Part shown: one piece after another, positions 53,398 to 63,660 of the stretch | Layout: each line of letters opens with the position of its first letter | Numbering within the stretch: position 1 is the first letter of the stretch | NCBI GenBank assembly: GCA_900316505.1 | Contig: ONDH01000008.1 | Coordinates: 1 to 64,000, forward strand | Length of the DNA stretch: 64,000 nt | Origin: an uncultured Prevotellaceae bacterium | GTDB taxonomy: Bacteria; Bacteroidota; Bacteroidia; Bacteroidales; Bacteroidaceae | Reading direction: 5' to 3' | Program-made: the position numbers and the translations under genes | The notes under the pieces: generated by a model | What the model saw: only the letters and a program-made list of their open reading frames with translations | Database searches by the model: none | What the model was told of the DNA's origin: nothing

Positions 53398-55287
53398 ATG
53401 AACAAAAACACGTTAACGGCTTTTGTGCTGATGGCATTGGTGGTTTTCGGCTTTATGGCATACGAAAACTATGCACGTCGTGAACAGATGGCGGAGCAAG
53501 TGGTACTTGACTCCATTGCGCAGGTGGAAGCACAGAAGGAAGCCAAGGTAAGACAGAAAGAACTGGAAAAGAAGGCAGAAGAATTGGCTGATACGCTCAA
53601 TCCCCTTTTTGAAGCACGGAAAGGAACAGCAAGCACAACAGTCATCGAGAATGAATTGTTGCGTGTCACCCTTTCTAACAAGGGCGGTCAATTGCAGAAG
53701 GTGGAACTGAAGGACAGTACCTACAAGAGTCGTGAAGGCGGCAATGTGGTGCTTTTCGATGGTCATGACCAGAATATGAAGCTCATGCTTGACGGGAAGA
53801 CTGCCAACATCGTCACAGACGAACTCTTCTTTACACCAACAGATGTGACAAGGGATGGTGTCACCATGCATCTGCCTATCGCTTCTGGTTCACTTGACAT
53901 CATCTATTCGCTCAAGCCCAATGCCTACATACTTGACATGGATGTGAAGGCAACTGGTTTGGAAGGCTTCTTCCCTTCAAAGACCAAGGAAATGCAACTG
54001 GAGTGGACAGAGAACATGAAGCAGCAGGAGAAGGGTTACGACTTTGAGAATCGCTATTCAACGGTGACCTACCGTGACACAGATGGCGACACGCATGAAC
54101 TTTCTGTCAGTGGTGGTGATGAAGAGGAAGATGAGTTTGAAGAGAAAGTGAAATGGATTACTTATAAGACACAGTTCTTCAGTCAGGTGCTCATTGCTGA
54201 TGCTCCCATGACTGTCAACACCATGTCATCAGCGTATTTGGAGAATGGCTCTGGTTATCTGAAGACCTACAAGACCACCTTTGCAGCAGACTTTGATACC
54301 AAAGGCGTGAAACCAACCTGCTTCCATCTCTATTTAGGTCCTAACAAATTCTCTACGCTGAAAGAGAATGAGAAATTGGTGAATTCTGACGATGACCTTG
54401 ACCTTCAGTCCTTGGTGTATATGGGTTGGCCAATCATCAAATGGATCAACCGTTTCATCTTCCTTTACGCCTTCGACTTTCTCACAGGTTTAGGCTTGAA
54501 CATGGGCATTGTGCTCGTGCTGCTCACGCTTATTGTGAAGTTCCTGGTGTTTCCGCTTATGAAAAAGAGCTACACCGCATCAGCCAATATGCGTGTGTTG
54601 CGTCCTAAGATGGATGAAATCAATGCCAAATACCCCAAGAAAGAGGATGCGATGCTGAAGCAGCAGGAGATGATGAAACTCTACAGCGAATACGGTGTCA
54701 GCCCTATGGGAGGATGTCTTCCAATGGTTATACAGATGCCAATCTGGATTGCATTGTTCAACTTCATCCCGAACTACATCGAAATGCGTGGAGAATCATT
54801 CCTTTGGGCAGACGACCTCTCCACTTACGATGACATCATCAATTGGGGCTTCAACATCTGGGGAGTCGGTGACCACCTGTCATTGTTCTGTATCTTGTGG
54901 TGTGTGTCAACTGTTATCAACTCAGTCATCACACAGCGTCAGCAACAGTATGCAATGACACCTGAACAACAGCAGCAGATGGGCATGATGAAATGGATGA
55001 CCTACCTGATGCCTATCATCTTCTTTTTCTCGTTCAACAGCTACAGTGCAGGTCTGAACTGGTACTACTTCATCTCAGGTCTTGTAAGTATCCTCATGAT
55101 GTGGTTCCTCCGCAAGACAACCGACGACGATGAGCTGCTCCGCAAACTGGAGAAGCGTCATGCCGAGCGTAAGGCAAATGCAGGTGACAAGAAAAAGACA
55201 TCCAGCATCATGGAACGTTTGCAGGCAATGCAGGAGAAGCAGCTTGAAATCTTGAAACAGCAACAAGAAGCAAGAGACAAGAAATAG
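53398..55287 (+). CDS. yidC: Membrane protein insertase YidC
   Basis: 629 residues: an N-terminal span (about 6-22), a large periplasmic P1 beta-sandwich (about 60-340) with an acidic insertion (GGDEEEDEFEEK), and the conserved five-helix insertase core (about 350-580) with LNMGIVLVLLTLIVKFLVFP, MKLYSEYGVSPMGGCLPM and MPIIFFFFS-like spans. The C-terminal basic tail (KLEKRHAERKANAGDKKK) may touch the ribosome. It inserts and folds inner-membrane proteins with or without Sec. Confidence 0.97.
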   Translation: MNKNTLTAFVLMALVVFGFMAYENYARREQMAEQVVLDSIAQVEAQKEAKVRQKELEKKAEELADTLNPLFEARKGTASTTVIENELLRVTLSNKGGQLQKVELKDSTYKSREGGNVVLFDGHDQNMKLMLDGKTANIVTDELFFTPTDVTRDGVTMHLPIASGSLDIIYSLKPNAYILDMDVKATGLEGFFPSKTKEMQLEWTENMKQQEKGYDFENRYSTVTYRDTDGDTHELSVSGGDEEEDEFEEKVKWITYKTQFFSQVLIADAPMTVNTMSSAYLENGSGYLKTYKTTFAADFDTKGVKPTCFHLYLGPNKFSTLKENEKLVNSDDDLDLQSLVYMGWPIIKWINRFIFLYAFDFLTGLGLNMGIVLVLLTLIVKFLVFPLMKKSYTASANMRVLRPKMDEINAKYPKKEDAMLKQQEMMKLYSEYGVSPMGGCLPMVIQMPIWIALFNFIPNYIEMRGESFLWADDLSTYDDIINWGFNIWGVGDHLSLFCILWCVSTVINSVITQRQQQYAMTPEQQQQMGMMKWMTYLMPIIFFFSFNSYSAGLNWYYFISGLVSILMMWFLRKTTDDDELLRKLEKRHAERKANAGDKKKTSSIMERLQAMQEKQLEILKQQQEARDKK

Positions 55288-55296
55288 CCTCTCATA

Positions 55297-55331
55297 ATTA
55301 TGCATTGTGTATTATGCATTATGAATTAAAC
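55297..55331. repeat. ATTATGC heptamer array
   Basis: Five 7-bp units (ATTATGC, ATTGTGT, ATTATGC, ATTATGA, ATTAAAC) fill most of the 52-bp spacer between yidC and the peptide transporter gene. Confidence 0.7.
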
Positions 55332-55339
55332 TGATTATT

Positions 55340-56995
55340 ATGGCAAAACAAGGACATCCCAAAGGGCTTTATCTGCTTTTCGTGACAGAAATGGCAGAGC
55401 GTTTCAGCTACTACGGCATGCGTGCGCTTTTCGTGCTCTACCTCGTGGCAGCATTCTTCAATAGTGCTGACGCAAGTCAGATTTATGGTTCCTACACAGG
55501 ACTCGTTTATCTCACGCCCCTCTTGGGTGGCTATATTGCCGACCGCTATTGGGGTAACCGTCGCAGCATCATCTTTGGAGCCATTGTTATGGCCATTGGA
55601 CAGTTCTTGATGTTCGCATCTGCATGTGTTGTGCAGCAAAGCATTTTCTCCGACCCTGCAACAGGAGGTGCCATCAGCGACTCTGTCAACAATGGCTTGG
55701 CAATGACACTGATGTTCATTGGTCTTGGTGCCCTTATCATCGGTAATGGATTCTTCAAGCCCAACATCTCAACGATGGTAGGTGATCTCTATGCACCACA
55801 AGACCACCGGAAAGACTCCGCATTCACCATCTTCTACATGGGCATCAACACGGGTGCACTCATTGCCCCATTAGTGTGTGGCTCAGTATCTGCCGATGGC
55901 AATTGGATGAATCCCGGTGCCTTCAAGTGGGGCTTCTTCTGCGCAGGCATTGCCATGATTTTCTCTGTAGTGGTATTCATTTTAGGTAAGAAGAAATACC
56001 TCAACACCCCTGAAGGACTTCCTATCGGTCTTCCGCCCTCACAAAGCCAGCTTCTGAAGCAGAAGGACATGAAAGCTAAAGAGGAAGAACTGCATCAGAA
56101 TGGAGAGATGGCTGAGAACAACGACAACGCCATGCCAAAGCCTGCCGTCAAGAACTCTTCACTACGTCTGTGGGGCTGCCTTATTGGCGCCATCGCCCTT
56201 TTCATTGTTTTCTCACTCAATGTGGACAATTTCAACGACTACATCTCAGCCGCCATATATGCCATCTCAATCGCACTCCCGCTCTTCATCATTACCGATA
56301 AGGGACTGACCAACGTGGAAAAGCAGCGCATTGGTGTTATCTACATCATCGCTGTGTTCGTTATCTTCTTTTGGAGCGCATTCGAGCAGGCTGGTTCTTC
56401 ATTGACCATCTTCGCTGACCAGCAATGCGACAGAACCATCGGGAATTGGGAAATGCCGACAACATGGTTCCAATCCATCAATCCGATTGTCGTCGTTGCC
56501 TTTGCTCCAATCATGGCAACCCTGTGGGAAACACTTGCCAAACATAAGTTAGAACCAGCCTCACCCGTCAAGCAGGCGATAGGTCTTCTTCTTCTTGCTA
56601 TTGGCTATGCCATCATAGCATTTGGCACCAATGGCTTGGCTGATGGTCAGAAAGCATCTATGTGGTGGCTCTTCGCCCTCTATTTCATCCACACGATTGG
56701 CGAACTCTCCCTCTCCCCCATCGGTTTGTCGATGGTCAACAAACTCTCTCCCGCTCATCTTGCTTCATTGTTGATGGGTGTGTGGTTCATGAGCAATGCA
56801 GCCAGCAACATCCTTGCAGGGAAGCTAGCCACATTGCTTCCCACCGTTGAGCAGCCCGTCCATTCTTTCCTCGGCTATCAAATCACCAACCTCACCGATT
56901 TCTTCACCCTCTTTGCCATCATGGCTGGTGCCGCAGCAATCCTCCTTTTCTGTCTCTGCCCATTGCTGAAGAAGATGATGAAAGGTGTGGAATAA
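55340..56995 (+). CDS. Proton-dependent oligopeptide transporter (POT/PTR2 family)
   Basis: 551 residues with 12-14 membrane spans of the major facilitator fold. The proton-coupling motif ExxERFxYYG is present (EMAERFSYYGMRALFVLYL), with GGYIADRYWGNRR in loop 2-3 and FYMGINTGALIAPLVCG in TM5. Members such as DtpT import di- and tripeptides. A charged cytoplasmic loop (about 235-270) separates the two halves. It is 52 bp downstream of yidC and may share its transcript. A peptide importer fits an amino-acid-fermenting lifestyle. Confidence 0.94.
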   Translation: MAKQGHPKGLYLLFVTEMAERFSYYGMRALFVLYLVAAFFNSADASQIYGSYTGLVYLTPLLGGYIADRYWGNRRSIIFGAIVMAIGQFLMFASACVVQQSIFSDPATGGAISDSVNNGLAMTLMFIGLGALIIGNGFFKPNISTMVGDLYAPQDHRKDSAFTIFYMGINTGALIAPLVCGSVSADGNWMNPGAFKWGFFCAGIAMIFSVVVFILGKKKYLNTPEGLPIGLPPSQSQLLKQKDMKAKEEELHQNGEMAENNDNAMPKPAVKNSSLRLWGCLIGAIALFIVFSLNVDNFNDYISAAIYAISIALPLFIITDKGLTNVEKQRIGVIYIIAVFVIFFWSAFEQAGSSLTIFADQQCDRTIGNWEMPTTWFQSINPIVVVAFAPIMATLWETLAKHKLEPASPVKQAIGLLLLAIGYAIIAFGTNGLADGQKASMWWLFALYFIHTIGELSLSPIGLSMVNKLSPAHLASLLMGVWFMSNAASNILAGKLATLLPTVEQPVHSFLGYQITNLTDFFTLFAIMAGAAAILLFCLCPLLKKMMKGVE

Positions 56996-57016
56996 TCATC
57001 GCCACGTTAGCAATAT

Positions 57017-57706
57017 CTAAACCTTTTCGTGCCCATTTAAGATGTCCATATAGCTGTCGTATGTGATATGTCGTCCTCCCATCGATTTAAGATGAGGAGT
57101 TTCAAACTGGCAATCAATAAACAAGCCGCCACGTTTCTCTAAGACTTTGGCAAGAGATATTAGGGCTAGCTTTGATGCATTAGGTACAAGCGAGAACATA
57201 CTTTCACCGAAAAAGGCATTTCGGAGCGTGACACCATACAAGCCCCCAACAAGTTTTCTTTCTTGGAACTCTGATGTATTGCCGGCTGATTGCCACACTT
57301 CCACACTGGCTGCATAACCGGCGCGATGCAGTGCTGTGTACGCTTTGATGATGTTGGGTCCCAGCCACGCTTCAAAAATTCGGTTACGCCCATCAACTTT
57401 CGAACAACCTTGAATGACACCTTGAAAATCATGATTGATGGTGACTACGTATTTATGCTGATGAATCAGCTGTTTCATCGAGTGGCTGATGTGAATTTCC
57501 TTGGGAAAGATGACGAATCGGTCGAGTGGACAGTACCAAAGAGGCTCATCCTCACAACGGTAGGAATACCAAGGGAAAAAGCCGTTGCTGTATGCCAACA
57601 GCAAGCGGTCAACCGAGAGGTCACCTCCTGCGGCAATAAGTCCGTCTGGCTCTCCATTATGAGGGTCAGGGAACCATAAATCGTCATCCAATAGATAGAC
57701 TGCCAT
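57017..57706 (-). CDS. aat: Leucyl/phenylalanyl-tRNA-protein transferase
   Basis: 229 residues. FPDPHNGEPDGLIAAGGDLS, NGFFPWYSY and PLWYCPLDRFVIFP are the signature of the Aat family (GNAT-like fold). It adds Leu or Phe from tRNA to N-terminal Lys or Arg, creating a destabilising N-degron. LVGGLYGV and FFGESMFSLVPNASK line the active site. It overlaps the end of clpA by 23 bp. Together with clpS and clpA it makes a complete N-degron operon: tagging, recognition and unfolding. The protease subunit clpP is elsewhere. Confidence 0.96.
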   Translation of the reverse strand: MAVYLLDDDLWFPDPHNGEPDGLIAAGGDLSVDRLLLAYSNGFFPWYSYRCEDEPLWYCPLDRFVIFPKEIHISHSMKQLIHQHKYVVTINHDFQGVIQGCSKVDGRNRIFEAWLGPNIIKAYTALHRAGYAASVEVWQSAGNTSEFQERKLVGGLYGVTLRNAFFGESMFSLVPNASKLALISLAKVLEKRGGLFIDCQFETPHLKSMGGRHITYDSYMDILNGHEKV

Positions 57707-59909
57707 CTTTCAATTCAATAGTGATGTCGCCACCGTTTTTCAGACTGCCAAACAATATTTCACGCATGAGCAATGGCTTGAGCTGCTGAGCAATGACACG
57801 ATCCATTTCACGGGCACCATACTCAGCGGTGAATCCTTCCTTCAGCAGATAATCAAATGCTTCTGGAGTGGGATGCATCGTCACCTTTCGTGCCGTAAGT
57901 TTTGCCTCCAGCTCCCGTAACTTCTTCTGAAGAATCAATGTTGCCATCTGCTTGTCCATGTCGTGGAACACAACAGCGCCAGACAATCGGTTCAGGAATT
58001 CTGGTTTGAAGGTTTTCTTGACCTGCTTCATCATCGCTTCGCCACGGCTGACATTACTGCTGAACCCGATAGAACTCTGAGATGCAAACTGTGCCCCTGC
58101 ATTGGATGTCATAATCAAAACCACATTTCTGAAATCCGCATGTCTGCCTTTGTTGTCCGTCAGCCGTGCGTAATCCATCACTTGCAGCAGGATGTTGTAG
58201 ATGTCCTGATGAGCTTTCTCTATTTCATCAAGGAGCAGCACACAGTTTGGTGACTTGCGGATAGCATCAGTCAACAGACCTCCATCTTCATAACCGACAT
58301 ATCCGGCAGGCGAGCCAATCAACTTGGCTACAGCGTGCTTCTCCGTATATTCACTCATGTCAAAGCGTATCAGTTCAATGCCCAGCTCTTTGGAAAGTAC
58401 ACGTGCCACTTCAGTTTTGCCAACACCCGTTGGACCAACAAAAAGCAATGATGCCAAAGGTTTGTTGTCATCCAACAGTCCTGCCCGTGACATCTGTACA
58501 GATTCCACCACCTGATGAATGGCTTCATCCTGACCGTAAATCTGTGACAGCATACGGCTTTCGAGGCTTTCCAACTGTTGGTAGTCATCCTCTTCAGCCA
58601 TAGAAAGTGCATCCACTTTGCAGGTTTTTGACAAGACGTCAGCGATTTCTTTCTTGCCAATCGTTCCAGTCGTTGCATCAATCTCCATCGCTGCTCCAGC
58701 CTCGTCAATAAGGTCGATGGTCTTGTCTGGTAGAAATCGGTCGTTGATGTACTTTGCACTTGCATCAACAGCAAATGCAATGGCTTCGTCATCATACTTC
58801 ACATGATGGAAATCCTCATAGCGAGGCAATAATTGTCGGATGATGTTTTTTGTTTCATCCACGGACGGCTCTGCAATGTCAATCTGCTGGAAACGTCGTA
58901 TAAGCCCCTTTGAACGGGAGAAATGGCGATTGTATTCCTCGTATGTCGTTGAACCGATAAAACGTATCTTTCCTGATTCAAGATACGGTTTCAGCATATT
59001 GGATGCATCCATTGCTCCTTCACCTGTGGAACCTGCACCCACCAAGGTGTGAATCTCATCAATATAAACGATGTTGGCTTCTGGTTCTGCAGGAAAAGCT
59101 TGATCCTCCTCTATGCCATCCATAATCATCTTAATGCGATTCTCAAAGTCTCCACGATATTGAGTTCCTGCCAGCAACGTTCCCATGTCAAGTTGGTATA
59201 TCTTACAGCCTTTCAGTCGGTCTGGCACTTTCCCTTCTTCTATGAGTCGAGCCAATCCCCAAACTAGTGCAGTCTTTCCAACGCCCGGTTCACCTACATG
59301 CAACGGATTGTTCTTATCACGACGGCAAAGCACCTGAATGGTGCGTTTTAATTCCTTTTCTCTACCTATGAGCGGATTGTGTATTTTGTAATGGTCGTTC
59401 ATGCAAGTGACCAACTTTTTCCAAGGGGCTGCACCACCCTCCTCTTCCTTCTCATCCTGCAGTTGGTCGTCATACTCACAAAACCCTATCAGTTCGCTCA
59501 TAAAGTTGGACTCCTTGTTGTATAAACTATCTTTCAGCAAATATGCTGCCCATGAATCTTTCAATTCCAATATTCCGCTGACCAGATGAGGCATGTCCAG
59601 CGATTCAGCACTACTCATAGCCACATGTCTGACAGCGTTATCAATCACTTCACCCAATTGGGCAGATACAACAGGTTCGTAATCCACTCCTTCAGGTATG
59701 GTTTCTATATCTTTCAAGAAATCTTTGATTCGCTCCACAAACACTTGCGGGTCATAAAAGATGTTCAATGCTGCATTGAAGTTAAAATCATCAATCATCA
59801 CCAACAGCAAATGTTCAGGCATAATGAACTCATGCCTGTAGCTTTTGCAGCATTCGAGTGCCCTGTTGAATAGGCGGGAAGTTCGTTCCGTCTGCTTTAT
59901 TTCAGCCAT
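57684..59909 (-). CDS. clpA: ATP-dependent unfoldase ClpA
   Basis: 741 residues from ATG 59909 (MAEIKQTERTSRLF). Two N-terminal Clp_N repeats (about 1-145) form the ClpS docking site. Two AAA+ domains have GEPGVGKTALV and GPTGVGKTEVA as Walker A and VYIDEIHTL and LLLDEIEKA as Walker B. The loop QSSIGFSSN corresponds to the IGF/IGL motif that docks on ClpP. It lacks the ClpB coiled-coil middle domain. The start overlaps the clpS stop by 8 bp. Confidence 0.96.
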   Translation of the reverse strand: MAEIKQTERTSRLFNRALECCKSYRHEFIMPEHLLLVMIDDFNFNAALNIFYDPQVFVERIKDFLKDIETIPEGVDYEPVVSAQLGEVIDNAVRHVAMSSAESLDMPHLVSGILELKDSWAAYLLKDSLYNKESNFMSELIGFCEYDDQLQDEKEEEGGAAPWKKLVTCMNDHYKIHNPLIGREKELKRTIQVLCRRDKNNPLHVGEPGVGKTALVWGLARLIEEGKVPDRLKGCKIYQLDMGTLLAGTQYRGDFENRIKMIMDGIEEDQAFPAEPEANIVYIDEIHTLVGAGSTGEGAMDASNMLKPYLESGKIRFIGSTTYEEYNRHFSRSKGLIRRFQQIDIAEPSVDETKNIIRQLLPRYEDFHHVKYDDEAIAFAVDASAKYINDRFLPDKTIDLIDEAGAAMEIDATTGTIGKKEIADVLSKTCKVDALSMAEEDDYQQLESLESRMLSQIYGQDEAIHQVVESVQMSRAGLLDDNKPLASLLFVGPTGVGKTEVARVLSKELGIELIRFDMSEYTEKHAVAKLIGSPAGYVGYEDGGLLTDAIRKSPNCVLLLDEIEKAHQDIYNILLQVMDYARLTDNKGRHADFRNVVLIMTSNAGAQFASQSSIGFSSNVSRGEAMMKQVKKTFKPEFLNRLSGAVVFHDMDKQMATLILQKKLRELEAKLTARKVTMHPTPEAFDYLLKEGFTAEYGAREMDRVIAQQLKPLLMREILFGSLKNGGDITIELKDGSLSIG

Positions 59910-60228
59910 AATAATATTGCTTATCTTCTTCCGGTTCAACGGTTATGCGCAAAGGAAAATTATTCTCCCTTGCCATCTTTGTGGCTTTTTGTGCCTTCGA
60001 CATCGCAAGGTCGTAAGTGTAAATGCCCACAACTGCTTGATTGGCATGATGGACCTGTAACATCAATGCTTCCGCATTCTCTTCACTCATAAAAAAGACC
60101 TCTTTCAGTACCATCACGACAAATTCCATCGTGGTGAAGTCATCGTTATGGATGATGACTTGATAGCGACGAGGCTCCTTGAAATTAGTCTTCAGTCGTT
60201 CTCGTACATGAGATTGTTCTTGTGGCAT
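59902..60228 (-). CDS. clpS: N-degron adaptor ClpS
   Basis: 108 residues. The conserved core IIHNDDFTTMEFVVMVL contains the DD and M residues of the N-degron pocket, and LMLQVHHANQAVVGIYTYDLA includes the second pocket wall. It hands proteins with N-terminal Leu, Phe, Tyr or Trp to ClpA. It is the first gene of the clpS-clpA-aat operon, with a textbook promoter upstream. Confidence 0.96.
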   Translation of the reverse strand: MPQEQSHVRERLKTNFKEPRRYQVIIHNDDFTTMEFVVMVLKEVFFMSEENAEALMLQVHHANQAVVGIYTYDLAMSKAQKATKMARENNFPLRITVEPEEDKQYYYG

Positions 60229-60263
60229 AGCTTACTATTCTGCTTTATTACTGTTTGACACTG

Positions 60264-60295
60264 CAAAGATACGGATTATCCATCATTTATACAAA
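60264..60295 (-). promoter_or_regulatory. Promoter of the clpS-clpA-aat operon
   Basis: Minus strand TTTG (60295-60292), 20 nt, TATCTTTG (60271-60264), 36 bp before the clpS start. Confidence 0.78.
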
Positions 60296-60443
60296 TATGG
60301 TGTATGAACCCTTCCATAATAATCAGTAATTGCCTTGAATCTCACCCCCATTTTCGGACCACTTGTTTAAAGCAGTGTTCATGGTTTGGAAAAATACACC
60401 AATAACCCTTGTCAAGACCCTCTTCCTTCATCCCTCCTATACG

Positions 60444-61028
60444 TCACCATCAGATCAAAGAGCCGTCCACTAATCCGTTCGTCGCTACCATCGCGAGCCT
60501 TACGTCGCTACGCTCACGAGCCTTACGACGCTACCCTCGCGAGCCTTACGACGTAAAGCTCACACATCCAACGACGCTCAACATTCTCCTCGAGGGGAAG
60601 ATGAAATACGTGAGAAGCCTCACACTGCCTCCCCTGCGGTTTGAGGGGCAGCGGAAGAACTTGGGGTGAAGTGGGTGATGAAAAATCATCAGATAGCATT
60701 TCAACTGAAGATTTTATGACCTAAGGGGGAAACAAGGGGGTAATCAGGGAGTTTTTAGGGATTTTTTTTAGTTTAAACATGCATTATAACTAAATGATAG
60801 ACAAAAGAATACAAAGACGAGTCGGGTGAAAAGGGTGAAAAGGGAGTGAAAAAAAAGTTTTTTGAAAAATGAAAAATCAGATAGTTTTTGAAGAAAAACA
60901 CCCGTTTCACCCGTCTTATCTTGCAACAAAATGGAAATCAAGCGTATACACACACCAAAAACTCCCTAAAAACACCCTGATTTCACCCTGAACACTTCCC
61001 CCCTGCCCTCGGACAAGATGGAGTATAC
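60444..61028 (-). repeat. Composite non-coding repeat element, copy B
   Basis: About 585 bp without a gene, the inverted homologue of 31861-32492. It shares, in the same order, TCTTGTCCGA, GTGTTCAGGG, AAAAACTATCTGATTTTTCA, the TTTCACC region, CCCAAGTTCTTCCGC, CAAACCGCAGGGGAGGCAG and the GAGCCTTACGACG tandem units. It has three complete 23-bp units where copy A has about two. It accounts for most of the spacer between clpS and the LruC-type gene. Confidence 0.85.
60492..60560. repeat. 23-bp tandem repeat (CGCGAGCCTTACGACGCTACCCT type)
   Basis: Three full units (60492-60514, 60515-60537, 60538-60560) and a partial one before them, inside composite element copy B. Confidence 0.85.
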
Positions 61029-61041
61029 TCCTCATATACAA

Positions 61042-61075
61042 AAAGGACAGCATTCGAAGTTGAATGCAGTCCTTT
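61042..61075 (-). terminator. Terminator of the LruC-type lipoprotein gene
   Basis: AAAGGAC-GCATTC and GAATGC-GTCCTTT pair with one A-A mismatch around GAAGTT; on the minus strand the stem is followed by TTTTTGTAT. Confidence 0.7.
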
Positions 61076-61092
61076 GCTTATGTGATACTTCT

Positions 61093-63660
61093 TTATTCAA
61101 AGACGAAGGCTGAGTGTTTGTAAACCTTAACACCGATTTCCGGATCGATATACCAATCAATGTCAGACGTTCTGTCTTTTGACCAATTGATGAATGCTGG
61201 ATATGCATCCTTGATGCAAGTGCCCTCCAATGGATAACGGAAATCGCCAGGAATCATGATTGCATGTGGGTCTTCACCCATTTCTGCGATGTGGATTTCC
61301 TTGCCTGTCGTTGCATTGAAAATGTAGAAGATATCCTTCTTGTCTGCGAAACTGAAGGAAGGATCAACTTCGATAATCTCCGACACGGCATCTTCATGAG
61401 AGGAACCTACATTCACCACGCCCGTGGCATTGAACAATGTGTGAAGCTCAGTGTCTTCATTGAGAATCTTTCCACCGATATTGCGCAGATAAACCTTATC
61501 AGTTCCGCCACATGCCTCGATGCTGTACTTCACATGGGTTGCATCCATTCTGACAGCCTTGATGACAATGTCGTTCAAGTCGTAGTCACCCTCGTCGCGG
61601 TCTTCAAAGCAGAATGTGTAAACTTGACCAAAGATGTCTGGTACATAGCCCAATCTTGCCACACCGCCACTCACCTGTATGATCATATCGCTGAAGTTGC
61701 AGTCGGAACCATCTTCGATGGTCAAATAAGTATTACCATTCACTTGGAACATTGCCATGCGTGGGTCATCAAGCGTCATTGAATACTTGGAGACCACATC
61801 ACCAAAGTGTCCTGGGAATTGGTTGATTTCCTGATTCAGACGTTTATCGCCATAGCAACATCCGTTGTAGGTTGCAGCAGCAATTAGATTATCTTTCTCA
61901 GATTGGCTACCCTTCATCTTTCGGATCATGAATCCAACTCTATAGCCCTTAGGGATCACATTGCCTTCTGCCTTAATCACCAAAGGAGTGGTTGAATGAA
62001 CAAACTCTTCCTTCGTGGCAATCTGCTTGGAACCCTCGTATGGCTCTAAGTACCACTTGGAGCGTTCGCCGTCACTTGCAAGTTTATTGGTGGAGACACG
62101 TTTGCTGTCTTTGACGGTAAGGTCAGTTCCGATGCATTGTGTGTAGCTGTTCAGACTTTCATCCCAGCTGTTATGACTCCAGAAGCGCCAAGAGCCATCT
62201 TCTTCATTCAGGATATAGGCATTTCTCTTTGCCTTCTCCACGTCTGAACTCATCACTGTGAAAACTTGGTCAGGACACAGATACATCTGACTGCCTACAT
62301 TATACAGCAACACACGACCTGTCGGATCTGTGAAGATTTGCCACAACTGATTGGCAACCTTTTCATCATTGTCGCCATATTTCGTGCTAAGTTTGTTGGA
62401 GTTCTTATCTGTCTTGCCAAGATAAGTCATGTAGTAGCTTTCGCCATTGAGCTGCTGTCCATTACGGAAACGATACAGCTTACCATCCGTCTTGCACATG
62501 TTCTTCACTTCTCCTTCGACACCAATCAACCTGTTAGGCTCTCCATAGTAAGGCAGCAGGTATTCATGCATCTTGCCGAAATTCACTTTCATATCGATGC
62601 CTGCTCTATTTGCTGCTGCCAAGGTGTGATGGCACATAATAGCTCTGAACTTAGGCAATGCCTTCATATACTCATCCTCAGTCATTCCAACTGGGATATC
62701 TGCAGGATTGTAGTAATAATAATATAGGTTACAATTGTCGAGGTCACTGGAAGCCATCATGACCGGAGTGATAATGATAGGAGCCACTCCTGTGCTAATC
62801 ATATGGTTGTTGTTGACGCTTACAACAGGACTGTTGCGCACGGCCTCCATATTGTCTTGCTTCTTGTTATTTTTAAATGTTGCACGTCCCAAATAGGTGT
62901 CAAAGATATCTTTCAGGGCAGTTGCTTCATCTTCGTCAATGTTATCAATCACACGTGCAACGGTGTTGTTTTCAAAATACCATCCATTCTCCAGCTCGAG
63001 TCGATTACCATTGGTGTTACCCCACAAACGTTCCTTCTCCCAATGCTTGCCTTCCCACAGGTAAATGTTTTTGTCCTTCACAAACTGCTTCAGCTCCTCA
63101 TCATCAGATTCAGCAGCTTCATTTGCCAAAATGGTACGTCTGGCATTATAAGAAGGTGTTGAAGACTTGTATTCCAGTTTCACGTTGCTCATATCTGGGT
63201 AGATACTTGCATCCTCGCCAATAGTGGCGCGTGTTGATTTGCTAAAAGCTAACTCTTCCGTACCTACATCAAAACCTTTGATGAAGTAATCGCCCTTGCT
63301 GCTTACGCATGCGGCAATCAGACGAGTGTGGGTTTTGGGGGCATCGTATTGGAGTGTCACCGTCTCACCCTTAGTGGCTTTCACTTCTGTCAGCACATTG
63401 GCATTAGCATTGAAGAACGGTGATTCTGTCAAGATTTGCACCTTGACAATGTCCTCCAAATCAGCATCAGCGGTGATGGTGATAGAACCACTCTCCGTAG
63501 TGCTCCAGTCGTGTGATGTGTCGATGTTTACGCCCAATGCAAGTGCTGCATTTCTGATAGCTTCTTCGTCAATAGGGGTTGGCAGGTCACCATAGTCAAA
63601 TTCTTGGCAACTGCTCAGCATAATCATGCCCAATGATAATAGATAAACGATCTTCTTCAT
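61093..63660 (-). CDS. LruC-domain (DUF4842) lipoprotein
   Basis: 855 residues from ATG 63660; an upstream frame crosses the promoter. The lipoprotein signal ends in GMIMLSSC (Cys18). Residues about 30-170 look like a beta-sandwich, the middle (about 180-600) is a large region I do not recognise (WEGKHWEKERLWGNTNGNRL, LYYYYYNPADIPVGMTEDEY), and the C-terminus (about 640-800) is the LruC/DUF4842 domain with QVYTFCFEDRDEGDYDLNDI, a probable calcium-binding acidic loop. It is exported and surface exposed. The function is unknown; adhesion or fimbria-like assembly is possible. The minus-strand -7 box TATCTTTG is at 63738-63731. Confidence 0.82.
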   Translation of the reverse strand: MKKIVYLLSLGMIMLSSCQEFDYGDLPTPIDEEAIRNAALALGVNIDTSHDWSTTESGSITITADADLEDIVKVQILTESPFFNANANVLTEVKATKGETVTLQYDAPKTHTRLIAACVSSKGDYFIKGFDVGTEELAFSKSTRATIGEDASIYPDMSNVKLEYKSSTPSYNARRTILANEAAESDDEELKQFVKDKNIYLWEGKHWEKERLWGNTNGNRLELENGWYFENNTVARVIDNIDEDEATALKDIFDTYLGRATFKNNKKQDNMEAVRNSPVVSVNNNHMISTGVAPIIITPVMMASSDLDNCNLYYYYYNPADIPVGMTEDEYMKALPKFRAIMCHHTLAAANRAGIDMKVNFGKMHEYLLPYYGEPNRLIGVEGEVKNMCKTDGKLYRFRNGQQLNGESYYMTYLGKTDKNSNKLSTKYGDNDEKVANQLWQIFTDPTGRVLLYNVGSQMYLCPDQVFTVMSSDVEKAKRNAYILNEEDGSWRFWSHNSWDESLNSYTQCIGTDLTVKDSKRVSTNKLASDGERSKWYLEPYEGSKQIATKEEFVHSTTPLVIKAEGNVIPKGYRVGFMIRKMKGSQSEKDNLIAAATYNGCCYGDKRLNQEINQFPGHFGDVVSKYSMTLDDPRMAMFQVNGNTYLTIEDGSDCNFSDMIIQVSGGVARLGYVPDIFGQVYTFCFEDRDEGDYDLNDIVIKAVRMDATHVKYSIEACGGTDKVYLRNIGGKILNEDTELHTLFNATGVVNVGSSHEDAVSEIIEVDPSFSFADKKDIFYIFNATTGKEIHIAEMGEDPHAIMIPGDFRYPLEGTCIKDAYPAFINWSKDRTSDIDWYIDPEIGVKVYKHSAFVFE

